A stretch of DNA of 64,000 nucleotides, taken from Steinernema hermaphroditum. Taxonomy: Eukaryota > Nematoda > Chromadorea > Rhabditida > Steinernematidae. Under the pieces are notes generated by a model. That model did not search any database. It had not been told where the DNA came from and saw only the letters and a list, made by a program, of their open reading frames with translations. Shown piece after piece: positions 1 through 11,992 of the stretch (position 1 is its first letter; each line of letters starts with the position of its first letter). The DNA lies in contig CM059623.1 in assembly GCA_030435675.1 (NCBI GenBank), positions 11,186,012-11,250,011 on the forward strand, given 5' to 3'. The translations under genes and the position numbers were made by a program.

Positions 1-125
1 GGGCCGTCAAAGACGATTAAATTTCGGCGGCGTCACTTTGAGTGGTGGTGCCATCGCATCTTTCGTCTTTGAACGATTTTTGATTGATCGCCGCCGGGAT
101 CGGCGGACTACGCTGGGCGCCTTAT
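1..125 (+). CDS. possible partial exon at the window edge
   Basis: Frame 2 is open from the first base for about 41 codons and ends at a plausible donor (GTAAAG from 126). The translation mixes small and hydrophobic residues with a basic cluster and could be part of a membrane protein, but no family is recognised. No start is visible because the exon would continue outside the window, and no following exon was found. It may be chance. Confidence 0.2.
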
Positions 126-719
126 GTAAAGTGGTTTCTACACGTATCTTCGCGCCTCAGCACATCGGTCCACAGTTCATCGGAGTCGTGGATATCATGT
201 GCTCAATTGGCAGGTTGCCAATTTTTAGCGTTACCAATCTGGGGACAAAATAAAAGAAGAAGAAGGGTAAGTGGAATCATAGGCTACATAAAAAATGAAA
301 AGACTCTGTTCCAGATAGAAAATCATCGTTATTTAAGGCCTACAAAAACCAAGAGCGTCTAGGTTCAGTATTACTCAAGAAACTAAGGAATTGAAAGCAA
401 ACTTTTCAAATTGCCTTGCGTGATTAGATTTGGATGCTTGCATGCTTAAATGTTCTTTTTTGCAACTTTGTATATGGTCAATGAGACTAGCTTTGAATCC
501 TCCTCCTTGTCGCGTAGATTGAGAGAACGGGACATATCGGGGCCCTTTCATTGGCGATGAATTCCAAAAAAACGACGAAGATGTAGCCTCTCGTACAACC
601 AGAAACGTGTCTCAATGGATCATTATACTACGCGCCCTAACGTTACTTCCTTCAGGTTACAGATGAATCAGTCCATTTCGATGTGCAGTGCTACCCTTAT
701 TTTGCTCATATTTTCAGTA
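126..719. other. intergenic or intronic stretch without a recognised gene
   Basis: Nothing could be assigned. The DNA is AT-rich with only short open frames. It may hold an intron and 3' part of the edge exon and the 3' untranslated region of the minus-strand gene that ends at 720. Confidence 0.4.
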
Positions 720-2797
720 TTATGGCACCGCCAACTCTGAAAGCCCTGAAAGGAAGAAAGGAAAAGTGCATAAAACAAACTCACGTAAACTAGAGAAGAC
801 ATTGTGGGCCATGGAGAGGAACACCTGGGACTGGCGGGCGAGCCTCTTCTGCTCCTCTACGTTCGCCACAATCGACATCAACGTCCCGATCATGTTGACG
901 TGGGGCAGAACGGCGGCGAGTTCGCCGTTTTTCGTTCTGAAATCACCATCCACCCCCTCAGTGAGGACATCTTGAAAGTTCGCACTCACGCGGCGCTCTG
1001 ATGAATCATGATGAGTCCGGTCACAAAGCCACAACGCGCCTTCACCGGGATTACGGTGCCGGCGACGGGAACGCTCTTGGGCACGCCATCGGCCGTGATC
1101 TCGAGGATTCTAGCGCGGAGCTCTGCATCCACATCGTTGAAATCGATGGCGCGCTGCTCGATTTCGTCGGTGGAGCGACCTCCAGTGGTCGGAGTCGTCA
1201 CCGATGACACAGAAGAGTCGCCAAAGAGAGAAGTGAGGACCGAGGCATCACCCTGGAACAGGCTTTATTTTATAAATGGACTGGGAAACGGGCATCTTAC
1301 GCAGTTTATGGGTTCGTCCATCAGCTCGCTTCCGCATACCTAAAAAAGAAGAAGGCTGAGAAAGGGAAACCGGTTTATGTTTTTGTGTCATTTCTCTGTG
1401 TTCGGTTTGTGAACTGCGGAAAGAGGTGTCAGTTCAAGGACTTCCGAAACAAATTGATTTCCTACGACAGTCCTTTGAATCAAAGAACAAAAGTGATTAT
1501 CGCGCTCGATCACACCCTAGAAATTACCAACACAAATCTACTATGCAAAGCTCAAAGGAAACAAAAAGAAAAATCGTTCATAGAGTACGAAACTAAGAAC
1601 GATTACAAGGGACGAAAAGTTCCACGAAAGAGAGATGACTTTTAAACGTGGGCTTCTCATCAATGACCGGTCACAGTGTAAATGGCGGAAATTTCAACCA
1701 TCGTCCTCCGTGTCTTAGATGGAGCGCCTTATATGTCGATCAATCAAAAAGCCGTCCGAGTTATAATCACTCTTATCTTTATAATCTTGCTCCTGTGAAA
1801 GGGTTCAGCCTCGGGTAATCGGACCCAAGTCACGGATTACCCGGGCTGATACCTCGTCTCTTTCTACTTTTTAAACCCTTCACTTCCGAATGATACGATC
1901 TGGTGCTTGCTGTTCTAAAATGTGCTAGAAGACACTAAATACAAAGCGTTCATGGCATAGGACTTCAAACTGTATCCGACAGCACTGTACCTCAGATGAG
2001 CTTACTGTGAGGGAACTTTCTTATGGTATTTACAACGTACCTGGCAGAAGCACGAGTTGCACTCGCTTGAGATCAGAAGGAAAGCCGCTGCTTTGGCTCC
2101 CGTTTGAGCCATGATCTAAACATTCCTATTTATCGTCGCATTCCTAATCAATTCTCTTTACCCATTCGTTGAGGACCTGCTGGAAGTGGATCATATCCGG
2201 ATTCTCGGCGGCGATCTCTGCAGTGAATTGCTTTAGATGATAAGTTTGTGAATCGACACTCGACTGAGGCTGAGGTCGAGCCCTCCTCAGGTGCACATTA
2301 TCTGACTGGGAACGTTGTGGAGGATGGTGATTCGATCGGAATTTGAGTGTCGTCCCCGAGGGGAGCTGCACGTTATTCTCAAAGCCATTGTCCGTGACAG
2401 GGGGCTCGGCGCTTTTGGTCATTAGTTCGGGGGCCATTTCCGGGCGAATGCAGGCCTCGTTGGCCAGAACGCCCTGGATGACCCTGGTCCCACTTTGACC
2501 GATAGCGATGCGGCACATGGTGGGGAACTCCTCCTCCACAGCTGCCTGTCGTCCACTTATAATCTGCGACACCAGAAGAGGATCCTTCTGCCCGAGGCTG
2601 GACATCATGTCCTCTTCTGTCAGCGCCGGCATCAGGCTCACTTTCCGGTCCCTACAGTACTTGATCGGGAGTTCATCGTCTTCGAAAGAGATCTTCGACG
2701 CCTCACTGATGTCCTCCTCTTCGCCGTCGTCGCCGCTCGGGGTTACGGTAACGCGGGTTACGTGCTCATCGTTCACGACCACCTGGGGCCTCGGCAT
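720..2797 (-). CDS. five-exon gene, acidic N-terminus, function unknown
   Basis: Predicted exons on the minus strand: 2797-2162, 1339-1301, 1252-990, 936-785 and 745-720. Introns use GTAAAG, GTAAGA and GTGAGT donors and TTTAG/CCAG/TCAG acceptors. All phases agree, giving one frame of about 371 residues. The start is the ATG at 2797. The first 60 residues are acidic (runs of Asp/Glu around residue 25). A Gln/Pro/Ser-rich stretch follows near residues 150-190. The last 120 residues look folded and helical, with a V/A/L/G-rich segment. No signal peptide, membrane segment or known motif was recognised. The roughly 820-bp first intron could hide another exon, and the last exon could start 9 bp later without changing frame. 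G/C-ending codons stand out from the AT-rich surroundings, supporting a real gene. Function is not assigned. Confidence 0.65.
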
Positions 2798-3003
2798 GAT
2801 GGCACTTTAACCCTTAAATAGAGAGCAGTGCGTCACAGGAATGTGGTCGTTATCTTATCGCGGTGCAGATCACAATTTTCGCGAGAATAGAGGCACAGAA
2901 TCGTTGTAGGGAAAGTTTTGGAGTTTGTGCTTGAAGGTGGCTAGTTTCATGAAGATTTCCGCCTTCATTCAAGAGGAATTTATGTTTCCCGAACTATCAA
3001 CTA

Positions 3004-3515
3004 TCGAGTCTCACTCGTGTCACGGTGGTGAGCGGTCGGTCCCTCCGGTCGCTCTTTGAGCGTCTGGTTGGTCTGATGGCAAACCCTATGGCATCTGTGA
3101 GTTTTCCGGCTTCCAGAGGGAATTGGGACACCCGGAAGCCGTAGTCCCACCACCGCTGATAACAAGATGTCCGACGCCAGGAATCCAGCTGCGTGAGAAG
3201 TCACCCGGAAGGTCGCCGACGCTCTGAGGACGCCACCACCAGCGAAGACGCAACACCCGGACCACGGAATCATCTCTCCGAAGCAGATGCGAGCTCAGAA
3301 GCCTCCTCTGTGCCGCAAACGCCCCGAAAGGAAATATTCCGTCACCGTTTCTGGATTTTCGCCGATTCGCAGATGCCCCATGAAGCGCGCCGTCTACGAC
3401 CGGTTCGACGACTACACCACACCAGGGATGAAGCTGGCTGCAAAGTGATATCCTCTGTTGTCTATTTCCGGTGTCGTGCAAGGCGCAATGCCTTGGATTC
3501 ACGAAATAAAGTAAA
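3004..3515 (+). repeat. short retroposon copy A (about 0.5 kb family)
   Basis: About 510 bp, similar along its length to 20075-20590 and 57508-58004. It is flanked by a perfect 13-bp direct repeat, GAACTATCAACTA, at 2991-3003 and 3516-3528, the mark of target-primed retrotransposition. The head (3007 onward) is GC-rich. The tail ends in ACGAAATAAAGTAAAG, which holds an AATAAA-like signal. Only this copy lies head-to-tail on the plus strand. Coding-like stretches are shared with the other copies but interrupted by stops. Confidence 0.85.
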
Positions 3516-3528
3516 GAACTATCAACTA

Positions 3529-6500
3529 GTTTAGTAATCTCAGTCTCTTAATTCAAGTCAATACGGAGGTTAGCTCCCACTTCGGTGCCCATTTATCTAA
3601 GATTCACGAAACACCTAACCAGCAAGAAAGCTGCACAGAATGATAACAAACGACTCATTTCATGACACCGATGTTTGATAGCATGGATAGTTCAAGGAAT
3701 AAGAATGAAAGTTCACAAAACGCGGTCTTTCCGATAACGATATAGAACAGCGCATGTGAATGCGGAAGGTATTGTGTGATTGGTTCCTCCATTAGCCACT
3801 GAACGGTAAAACCATCTGTATAAGCCGTGTGTAAAACTCAAAGAACCAGCCATGGTCTGGCGATCCAGTTGAAAAACTCCCAGAAGAACTCATTTCCGCA
3901 CCGATACGACGCAGTCAATGCTGTACGGAACTTCCGGCAGTCCACTCCCATCCAAATCCTGGGGTGATATGAAATATATCGAATGCTACACAATGTGGCG
4001 TTTGCCTACAGTGTCTCAAATATCAGTAAAAAATTCCGGTCTGATCCGGAGCTGGAATAAAGGATAGTTGATTCTGCTATTGCCATGAAAAGTTAGCAAT
4101 TACAGTATACCGATGCAGAATATCCTACGATCTTGAGTCAAAATAGCATCAGTCTAATGCTGGCTAAATATGGTTAAAGAAGCAATCCAGTCGTTAGTGT
4201 TTAGTTATTGAGAAGTTCAACATAGGTTAGACTCGAATGCGTTTTAAAGAAAAGATTTTATAAGCGCCAATTTTGTCACCCGAGGGCTATAGTCTGCGTC
4301 AGGGATACTCTTAAGTGACCAATTCGAACATTTCAAATGAAAAGACGTTTGAGTGCGATTGAAAAAAAACAAATCATTTCATGAGCGCGAAGCTCTCAGA
4401 GCAACTTGGCTGAAATCGCACTTAGCCCTATTTATTAAAAGCCTAATAAACGTCCAAGAAATCATCAATTTTACGTGAGCAGAGTTGAAGTAACCCATGA
4501 AATATCACTTTTTGTCTTATTTGTTTGGACAAACCTCAATCAAAAGAATCGATATGGAAATCAAAAAGCAAATAAAATATGTGCCCACCAGAACAAGGCA
4601 CCAATTGGGTCCAAACTGGCGTCGATCAATTGACTTTCTAACCCCCTTTCCAATATTCTGACGTTTCGAGAATTGCGTCCCCGGAGGAAGCGGCATTTTG
4701 CCCAAACAAAGACCGAACATCAAGCTTCAATATGTGGAAAGAGCGTTCCCTAAACTGAAGAGGAATGAGAGGCGCCTGTCCGTCAGCAGAGTGATAGGGG
4801 CCGTGAATCAAAGGGAAAGTTGCTTCCCTTCGAGAAGGGAAACGGGAAATTGCTAAAAGAAGGCGGAAATTATTTCGAGAACACAGAGAACTCTCAGAGA
4901 TCGATTCCCCAAAGGGACTTTTTCATCGATTCCAGGCGTGTTAACGAGAAACGTGACTTCCGCTGAATTTTAAACTTGAGCAATCGATTGGAAACGCAAC
5001 ATCTTGAAGTCGAGAAGACCAAACATCTTCCAAAAAAGATGAACAGTTGCACCTCACAACGGAAAATGACTGAAGTGGCGCGCTTCTGATAAGTGCATGA
5101 ATCTACGCTCACTTCACAATCTGGCTAGGCCGGCAATGGGGAAGATTCATACATCGGTTGTGCACAAAAAGAAGCAGTAAAAGATGTAAAATTCCTATAT
5201 AAACAACTTCTATTTGCCGTTTAATCGCAAGTATAAACATAGCGCGAATCAAAAGTGGATGAAATTGGCAAACTAAAGCCCTCCTTTCCGTTTGACTAGG
5301 CATGGAAACATGTTGCTAGGTCAAAATACATCTATCACGTGGCTCTTTGAAAAGGACAAACCAAGCGCAAATGTATTGCCTGAAACCACACTATTATTAT
5401 GCAGATTGTTTCCAAGAAATCACATCGAAAGTTCAAAAGAGAATAGTCAAGGAAAAATCCTAATAAACACATAATCTTAATGAAAGATATGAAAAAGAAA
5501 GATCGCATGAAGGAAGTCTGAATGGGATTCATACGATAGTGGGACATCGTCTCCGTCGTTCGATATTGCGCGAGTTAAACCCGCTTTTCCGATATATGTC
5601 TTTGAGCACACCCTAACACGTTACTAGAATTTTTTGCAAAATACACGTTTTCCAAAGGCAAAAATATATTGTACATTATATACGATACAATATTCTAAAG
5701 TCAACAAAATAAGCTAAAAATAATTCGGAACAAGCGGCCAAACCTGATGGAAAACACATCGTCTAAGGAATAGATTCAACCTCATTTCAAATCATCTCTT
5801 TGATAAATCAACAATTTGATAAAAAAGGGGAACAATGATAATGTAAAACTGGAAGGGATCGTGTACTACTTCCAGTTTTACATTATGATTGTCCAGTCCA
5901 GGAAACGTCTTCGTAGTTCCACGTATCAGTCTCGTAATAGGCAAAAAGTGACACACGAGGAAGTACTTGGAACAGTATGATAAATGACTCAGTGAGAGTG
6001 AGCGCTTTCTTCAAATACGGAACGGTTTGACATCGAAAAATTGTGGTGATCATTATGTTTATTTTAGAGAAAACGTTAAAGGAATTATCGACGAATCTAC
6101 TAAGGAATAAGTGCGCTTAAGTGGTATGATAACAGAGTACCTAAAAGAGTAACCTTCCAAAGTGCCCAACTCGATTTGAGCCAAAACCATACTAACACAC
6201 AAATAGGTCCGATTGAACACATTTGTTGACTTTTGGTCCATTGAAAGATGGCTGTTCGTAAGCAGAAATTAGACTAAAAATTCAAGATCGCATATCGAAA
6301 AAATTTCTCATGGTAATCTCATTTTCAGCGCTATTGCCTGTTGGTCGCTGACACAGTACAAGAACTCGAATTATAAAAGATTTGGAACAATTTGATCTTC
6401 TACTTCTTCGCTCTATGACATCAAAACGCAGTAACAAGGAAATCATCTACATCTGAATCAAAATAACATTCTTGACAAGCCATAGAATCACAAAACATTC

Positions 6501-9500
6501 TGGTCGATCTCCGAGATATTTCGTTTAAAAATAGAGCGACGGTCGATCGGCTCGGGCACGTGCTGTGAGAATGCGATAGAATATCGATGTAGCCGAAGCG
6601 GCATCCGATCGCGGTTTAACAGCGTCGCTGTAACACAAAACATCGACATTGTACGGTCAGGACCGCATAGCTAAGATTCACCGATCGAACACACACATGT
6701 CACAGTTTTCAGAATCTCAAGGTGCCGTGTTCTGGAAATAGTGAATGTGACGGCAAAGGTCTACTGTAGATGGGCATATTGACCGTTGACCTAACCACAG
6801 CTCACCTCACGTCGATCAGCTCTGAGGTGAATTGCTGTCAGGTGAACGGTCGTTCCAGTTTTTAGGGCGCAACTATCCATCCTCTAGCGGCACTCAACAC
6901 TAAAGCCGAGATACCCGCGGCGATTTCGCCGTCGGTGTCTCAAATATCGCCAAAGTAAACTGATATGACCTGCCTTGCTTTCAAACACCGTTTTTGGACT
7001 CACAGCGTCACTAGTCGGTGACGACTAGACTTTTGAAGAAGTCAATGGGGTGACTTCCTAAGAGCACTAAAGCACAAACGTCAATCTCCGTTGGTCTCTT
7101 AGACGTCCAGACGCATAAAAACGAGTTCAGCTGATAAGAAAGGCATTAATTTTTAAATAGACCTTCAAAAGGATGGGATCTAGGTAAGTGACGGAAGAAG
7201 AGCCGTAGTTGATGGGATGAAAAACGAGCGTAGGGACGAGGCGATCTGTCAACAAACAGCCCCGCAGGGGAGTGATCCGAAATTGATTGAATTGCCACCA
7301 CCATATCAGAAAGAAAACAAGACGTTCTATCACGGACAGCTGATAAAAATCACTGGAGAGTTGCGTTCTGTGCCCGAGGAGGTGGCGAGGCACAACGCCC
7401 GTGGACAGGACGATGCCACCTTTCTGGAAGGTGGGCCCCGGCGCCATCAGCTGTTTAATCAAAAAACGCGGAGATCAATAGCCGATGGCGATAGCCCCAA
7501 TCAAAGATTATCGATTGATAGCGGCGGCGGAAAGAGGCCGCCGCCACCGCCGCCGCTAGAGGACACGTTCGCGTCAGAGCGAAGAATGGGTGGAAGATTA
7601 AAAACGCTAATCGCATTAGAATTGACGTGTCAAAGAAAAATGACCCTTTGATCTGGCGAGGGTGTGGTGGTGGTGATGGCGGTGCGAGAGGTGACGCACG
7701 TGGCGAAGCTCTGATTCATTCACATCTTCGTGAATTCATGGCCTTCCACATTTAGGCAGCGGATCGATTGGAGCTGGTTCAGACGTCTTCTCTAAGAACA
7801 TCGTAAAGGTGATCGAGAAATCACGACGGCTGAGCAACATTAAGACCGCCGGAAAGTGACATATGAAAGAAAGAGAGAGATTGAACAAACTACGTATGAT
7901 CTAAAAAAAGAATAAAGGGATACGCTACGGTATTACTGTGTAGGCCATGAGTGATATTTTATTCAGATCATTTCCGGGTATGCTACGTGAATTACATCAG
8001 ACTGACAATTGAATAAACAGAAGAATTACGTCAAAGCGCCAAAACAGTCTGTTCCAAAGCTTATTGAAGAGTCGCTACAGCACCTTCTAGCACGACGACA
8101 ACCAGCACATGAAAATGATTTTTCCTTTAATGCTATGACATGATTTTAATATAGGTTATGAACAAATGGGTAACGTAAAATACTTAGTAAAAAGAGTGCC
8201 GAGAAGTTAGCGAAAAAATGGATATAAGGTGTATACGGTTCTGGATATCATTTCTCAGTAGCATGGCACATGGCTCAATTCATAGAAACCTAACAATTTT
8301 CGTTCAGTTCTTTGGACTGAAGGACTGCAAGTGGAGTTTGACGCTGAAGTAATCCAGGAACCTTCCTTGATTAATTTTATCGCAAACCCGTGATCAAAGA
8401 ATCGTCGATAAAAGTCGCCGAAGGTCAAAGAATAACATTTATATAGCGTAGGGAACTCTCCTCTGAGTTATTCATGGAACCAAACTGATAAGAAGCCATA
8501 CAAACTCTGCAGCTGATCGAAGAGACATCCCTAGCAGTCGTACAATCAAGAGATCCAAACCCCAGTTTACCTGAATCCCAAATGATAGAACTTTCCAGGT
8601 TAGACAACAGCGCATCGACGCGGAAAATTGATTTGAGGTTAGGGCTATTTGTCTACCGGGAAAAACGGTGATGGATGAGGCGTCAAGGGATGCATTCCCT
8701 GACAATCGGCAGACGGAAGACGAACGCTCTAATCGATTACGTCTGTGGAAACGAAGGTCGACAGATGCGAACACCCCACCGGGATGTTAAAAAATGTGAA
8801 TGAAGGCAGACTGAGATGGTGGTAGTGCAAGTGTGACCGCGAGGTTCTTCAATGGACCGAGGTGGAGTTTAGAACAGATGCACACTCGGTGCACATGTGG
8901 GCAGTTCACTGGGTGCTATAGGGAAAGAATTTCTGATAGAAAAGACGTAGATCCGTATAGAAATAGTCCTCTATTATGGGACCATTTCCTTGCACAAAAA
9001 CACGTTCAAAAGGCTATTGAAAACTACGTTGCACGTATAAGAAATGATAGGTCAAGTTCTGAAACTCTAGTGCGTCCAAGGAACACCGCTCCACTGATCT
9101 CTGAGAGAACGGACGGACCGCAGTACCCGTCACCGACACAAATGAAAGACCGCTAGGACCGTGAAAACACTCAGAATTTACAGATAAACATTCAACTGAA
9201 AAGGACAAATCCGCGGGAAGGGTCAGCGATGCAGCTGACTTGGAATATGAAGAAAACAAAGGCATAGAAAACGCAGTAGGCTAATAAATAATGGTCCTCG
9301 AGACGCATTGCAATTTGGGAAAAGTGCGAGCATTCGGGCGATAAACATGAACTTAAGAAGGGTGAACTCCTGCCGACTAAACAGCATTTGAGCGGAATTG
9401 AAAGAAGCTGCTACGCCGGTGGACTCCCAAACAGCTACCATCACAAGGAATGGAAAGCAGACAGGAAGGCGCTGATATTTTCACCTCCAAAAACCGAATA

Positions 9501-9547
9501 ATGAAATCAAATTTCACAACTTCTCATGGACGGCTAGAACAAAAATT
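3529..9547. other. gene-poor AT-rich region
   Basis: No gene is supported over 6 kb. Open frames at 7217-7651 (plus) and 8472-8774 (minus) lack convincing start context, splice partners or recognisable motifs. The only clear structure is the hairpin at 5838-5886. A GC-richer patch lies at about 6530-7000 without readable coding content. Confidence 0.5.
5838..5886. repeat. perfect 18-bp hairpin with 13-nt loop
   Basis: The arms 5838-5855 and 5869-5886 are exact reverse complements, starting ATAATGTAAAACTGG. The loop is 13 nt. It stands alone in AT-rich DNA and could be the core of a miniature transposon or a small hairpin RNA. No known microRNA seed was recognised. Confidence 0.7.
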
Positions 9548-9666
9548 GGCTCTATTAGCGAATAGCGGCCAAAAGTATTTTTTGAAAGCCAAAAGTCGGA
9601 ATAGCGGCCAAAAGTATTTTAGCACAATTTTATCACAAACAGAACATGAAATGTTCAATAGTCATC

Positions 9667-9730
9667 CTCTTCGGGTTCTTCTTCGGGCTCCTCTTCGGGC
9701 TCCTCTTCGGGCTCTTCTTCGGGCTTATCC
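9667..9730 (-). repeat. 12-bp tandem repeat encoding Glu-Glu-Glu-Pro
   Basis: Five or more copies of a 12-bp unit (TCTTCGGGCTCC on plus) lie inside the Merlin element. Read on the minus strand they give repeated EEEP, followed by EEDDY and a stop at about 9660, preceded by a Ser/Lys/Glu-rich lead. This looks like the end of an acidic protein tail captured or expanded within the transposon. Confidence 0.6.
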
Positions 9731-9751
9731 GAGCTTTCTTCGGAGCTCTCT

Positions 9752-10231
9752 TTGGAGACCGAGATCGGTTTGTCAGACCGAGACACTGGCGAGCTTCGCA
9801 TTTTTGAGGTGCGCCATAGAACAGCGGACACGCTTCTGCCAATAATTCGAGATAACTGTGCGCGTGGAACCATCGTCACATCAGACGGTTGGGCTGCCTA
9901 TGGAAAAATAGTGGAGCTGGATATGGAATACACCCGCCGATGGGTTAACCATCGGATAAACTTTGTAAATCCAAAGGATAGGACAGTCCACACACAGGGG
10001 ATAGAAGCCACTTGGGGTGCTATAAAATCAGACATGCGTCACCTGCGGGGGACATCTACAGAAAAATTTGCCTCCCACCTCTATGAGTACGCTTTTCGTC
10101 GCTATTTTGAGAGACAGCGAATTTTCGAGCACCTCCTTGTCGAGATGCGGACGATGATGAATACGAAAACTCATTCAAAACCCAAAATTCTTTCGGTCTT
10201 GACGAAAGCGATAGCGATGACGACTTACTAG
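9752..10231 (+). pseudogene. ISXO2-like (Merlin) transposase fragment, frameshifted
   Basis: This frame holds the C-terminal half of an ISXO2/IS1595-type DDE transposase. It has the strand preceding a TSDGWAAYG motif (catalytic Asp), then VNHRINFVNP, then a HTQGIEATWGAIK stretch supplying the later acidic position and the conserved Trp. The zinc-binding N-terminus and the first catalytic segment are missing and replaced by a Glu/Pro-encoding repeat on the opposite strand. After about 10151 the expected acidic tail continues in another frame (Asp/Glu/Ser-rich up to about 10230), so a one-base frameshift is likely. It cannot encode a complete transposase and is presumably inert. Confidence 0.75.
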
Positions 10232-11951
10232 TCCCTGAGCTGAAAAAATTTGAAAATTGTGATAAAATTGAAAATTTTGATAAAATACTTTTGGCTTTAA
10301 AAAATTACTTTTGGCCGCTATTCCGACATTTGGCCGTTGAAAAATACTTTTGGCCGCTATTCGCTAATAGAGCCCAAAAATTTGCTCTAATTAAATATTT
10401 TGTTGGTGAAATTGCAGACGCAAATTAATGCGCCGGTCCGTTTCGAATTCGGGCGAACGGAGAATAAGATTGAACGGCCTCAAACGAATACAGATGGGAC
10501 TCATTTGGAAAAAGTAAAAAGCAAAAAAAAATCGTTTTTTGCGATTCGATAGAATGGGATCGGAGCCACTCGCGCGGAGCCAAGAGGCGAAGCACAGACT
10601 GTAGAGGGAAGTTTTCTTTCGCCTTAGAATACTTCGCTGATTCACTTCAATGCCAATCGCTTGGGTAACAACACAGCAAACCAGAGCAGGATATCTTGCT
10701 CATCCCTGCTCGACCGACTTTTCTATATGGGCACAGACTTTAGTGGTAAGACAAATAATGGTAAGACTACGAGATGTAGTGAGTGGAGTAGCTCACTACT
10801 ACAAGTTCGAAGAATGAAGACTGTACACATCACATGAAAGGTTTTGTCGTTGATCTCATTGGGACATATAAACCATTAAGCTCATCAAAAACGCTAAAAG
10901 ACAGGAGTTCTGCAGTTCGTCCAGTGGCGCCTCACGAACGCGTCCAATTCCCCCGGCACTTTCAGTCAAAATACGTCGATACCGAGCGAAACACACTGCC
11001 TCACGAGAAACAAAAGTAGGCCTCATTGCCGCCGGACTAATTAAAACAGACGACGTTTGCCTTCTTTGCCATTATCGAATTCCTTAAAGGAATGCGGAGA
11101 CGATAAAGCAGCGCATTAGGCCACAAAGAGGAAAACGGAGGCAAAATCGCCGGCCTAATCGGGCCAAGTTGGGGAGACGTCTCCCAAAACATGTTTGTTT
11201 ATGGGCTGCCGAAGGGCCGCCCGCTTTTCTTCCTCGATTGTGTTAAGCGTGCGCCGATGGGCCGGATAGACATAGACATATTGTTCCTATGCATTGCTGA
11301 CGAAGTCGGTTTGGCGACGTCGCGATGCGCTCGATCTGGCGAAAACAAAGGCGGTAGAGATGGGATCAGCTGTCAGCTGGAGATAGGGAAGTGAAGGAGA
11401 TGGACTCGCCGAGTAAATAGGAGTTTTCTGTTTTGCAAGAATCAATTTGTGGGTTAGCATGGGAAGAGTCAGCCTGAAAAGTGATGTCAAGATAAGTGAT
11501 TGAAAATGGTCACTGCTCTAGTTAATCGAAAAAATACCCAAACGACACCTCATCTCAAGATGTTTACGGCAACAAGAAAAGAAATGAAATGTTTTATTGG
11601 CGCCCGTGGGAAGTACAAGTGCCAATCTAAACACTTGAAGACCACATTCAGAACCTGTATAGCCTCTTGATTTTTGATCAAGAATCTTTTTATCGTGTTA
11701 TTTCTGGACAGTCGAGAAGTGAAAACACTTTCGTCACTCTTTTGAGATACAGATGAAAGTTCCGTTAGATAAAAAAGATCCTATCCAGAATATAAAGGAC
11801 GTGTTTCTTGAAAAAGAGGAAATTAAGAAATAAAAATGAATGAATAAATCGCCTACAGAATTAAAGGGTTTGCCTGTGTGCGTCAATAGTGTAGAAAAGG
11901 AATATCGTTCATAATCGAACTAAAAACTCGTTTAAGTTAAACGTTAAAGGA

Positions 11952-11992
11952 AGGGACCGACCGCTCGCCACCGCGAATGAGACTCCGATATT
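11952..11992 (-). repeat. fragment of the 0.5-kb retroposon head
   Basis: About 40 bp match the GC-rich head shared by the three full copies (GGGACCGACCGCTCGCCACC, then GCGA and a diverged end). Nothing else of the element is present, so this is a relic or a copy of the head only. Confidence 0.6.

Larger units (their letters stand above)
9548..10374 (+). mobile_element. Merlin-type DNA transposon, internally deleted
   Basis: The 827-bp element has terminal inverted repeats starting GGCTCTATTAGCGAATAGCG on the left and ending with the complement on the right. It is flanked by the 8-bp duplication CAAAAATT at 9540-9547 and 10375-10382. Subterminal blocks (GCGGCCAAAAGTATTTT) recur two or three times at each end in inverted order. 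The inside carries a transposase remnant and a tandem 12-bp tract. Merlin elements have 8-9 bp duplications and an IS1016/ISXO2-like transposase, which agrees. The perfect target duplication suggests a fairly recent insertion of a deletion derivative. Confidence 0.85.

Noticed and set aside
7217..7651. Plus-strand frame of 144 residues with a Pro run
   Set aside because: It starts with ATG, but has no motif, partner exon or clear bias. The Pro run comes from a CCGCCG repeat.
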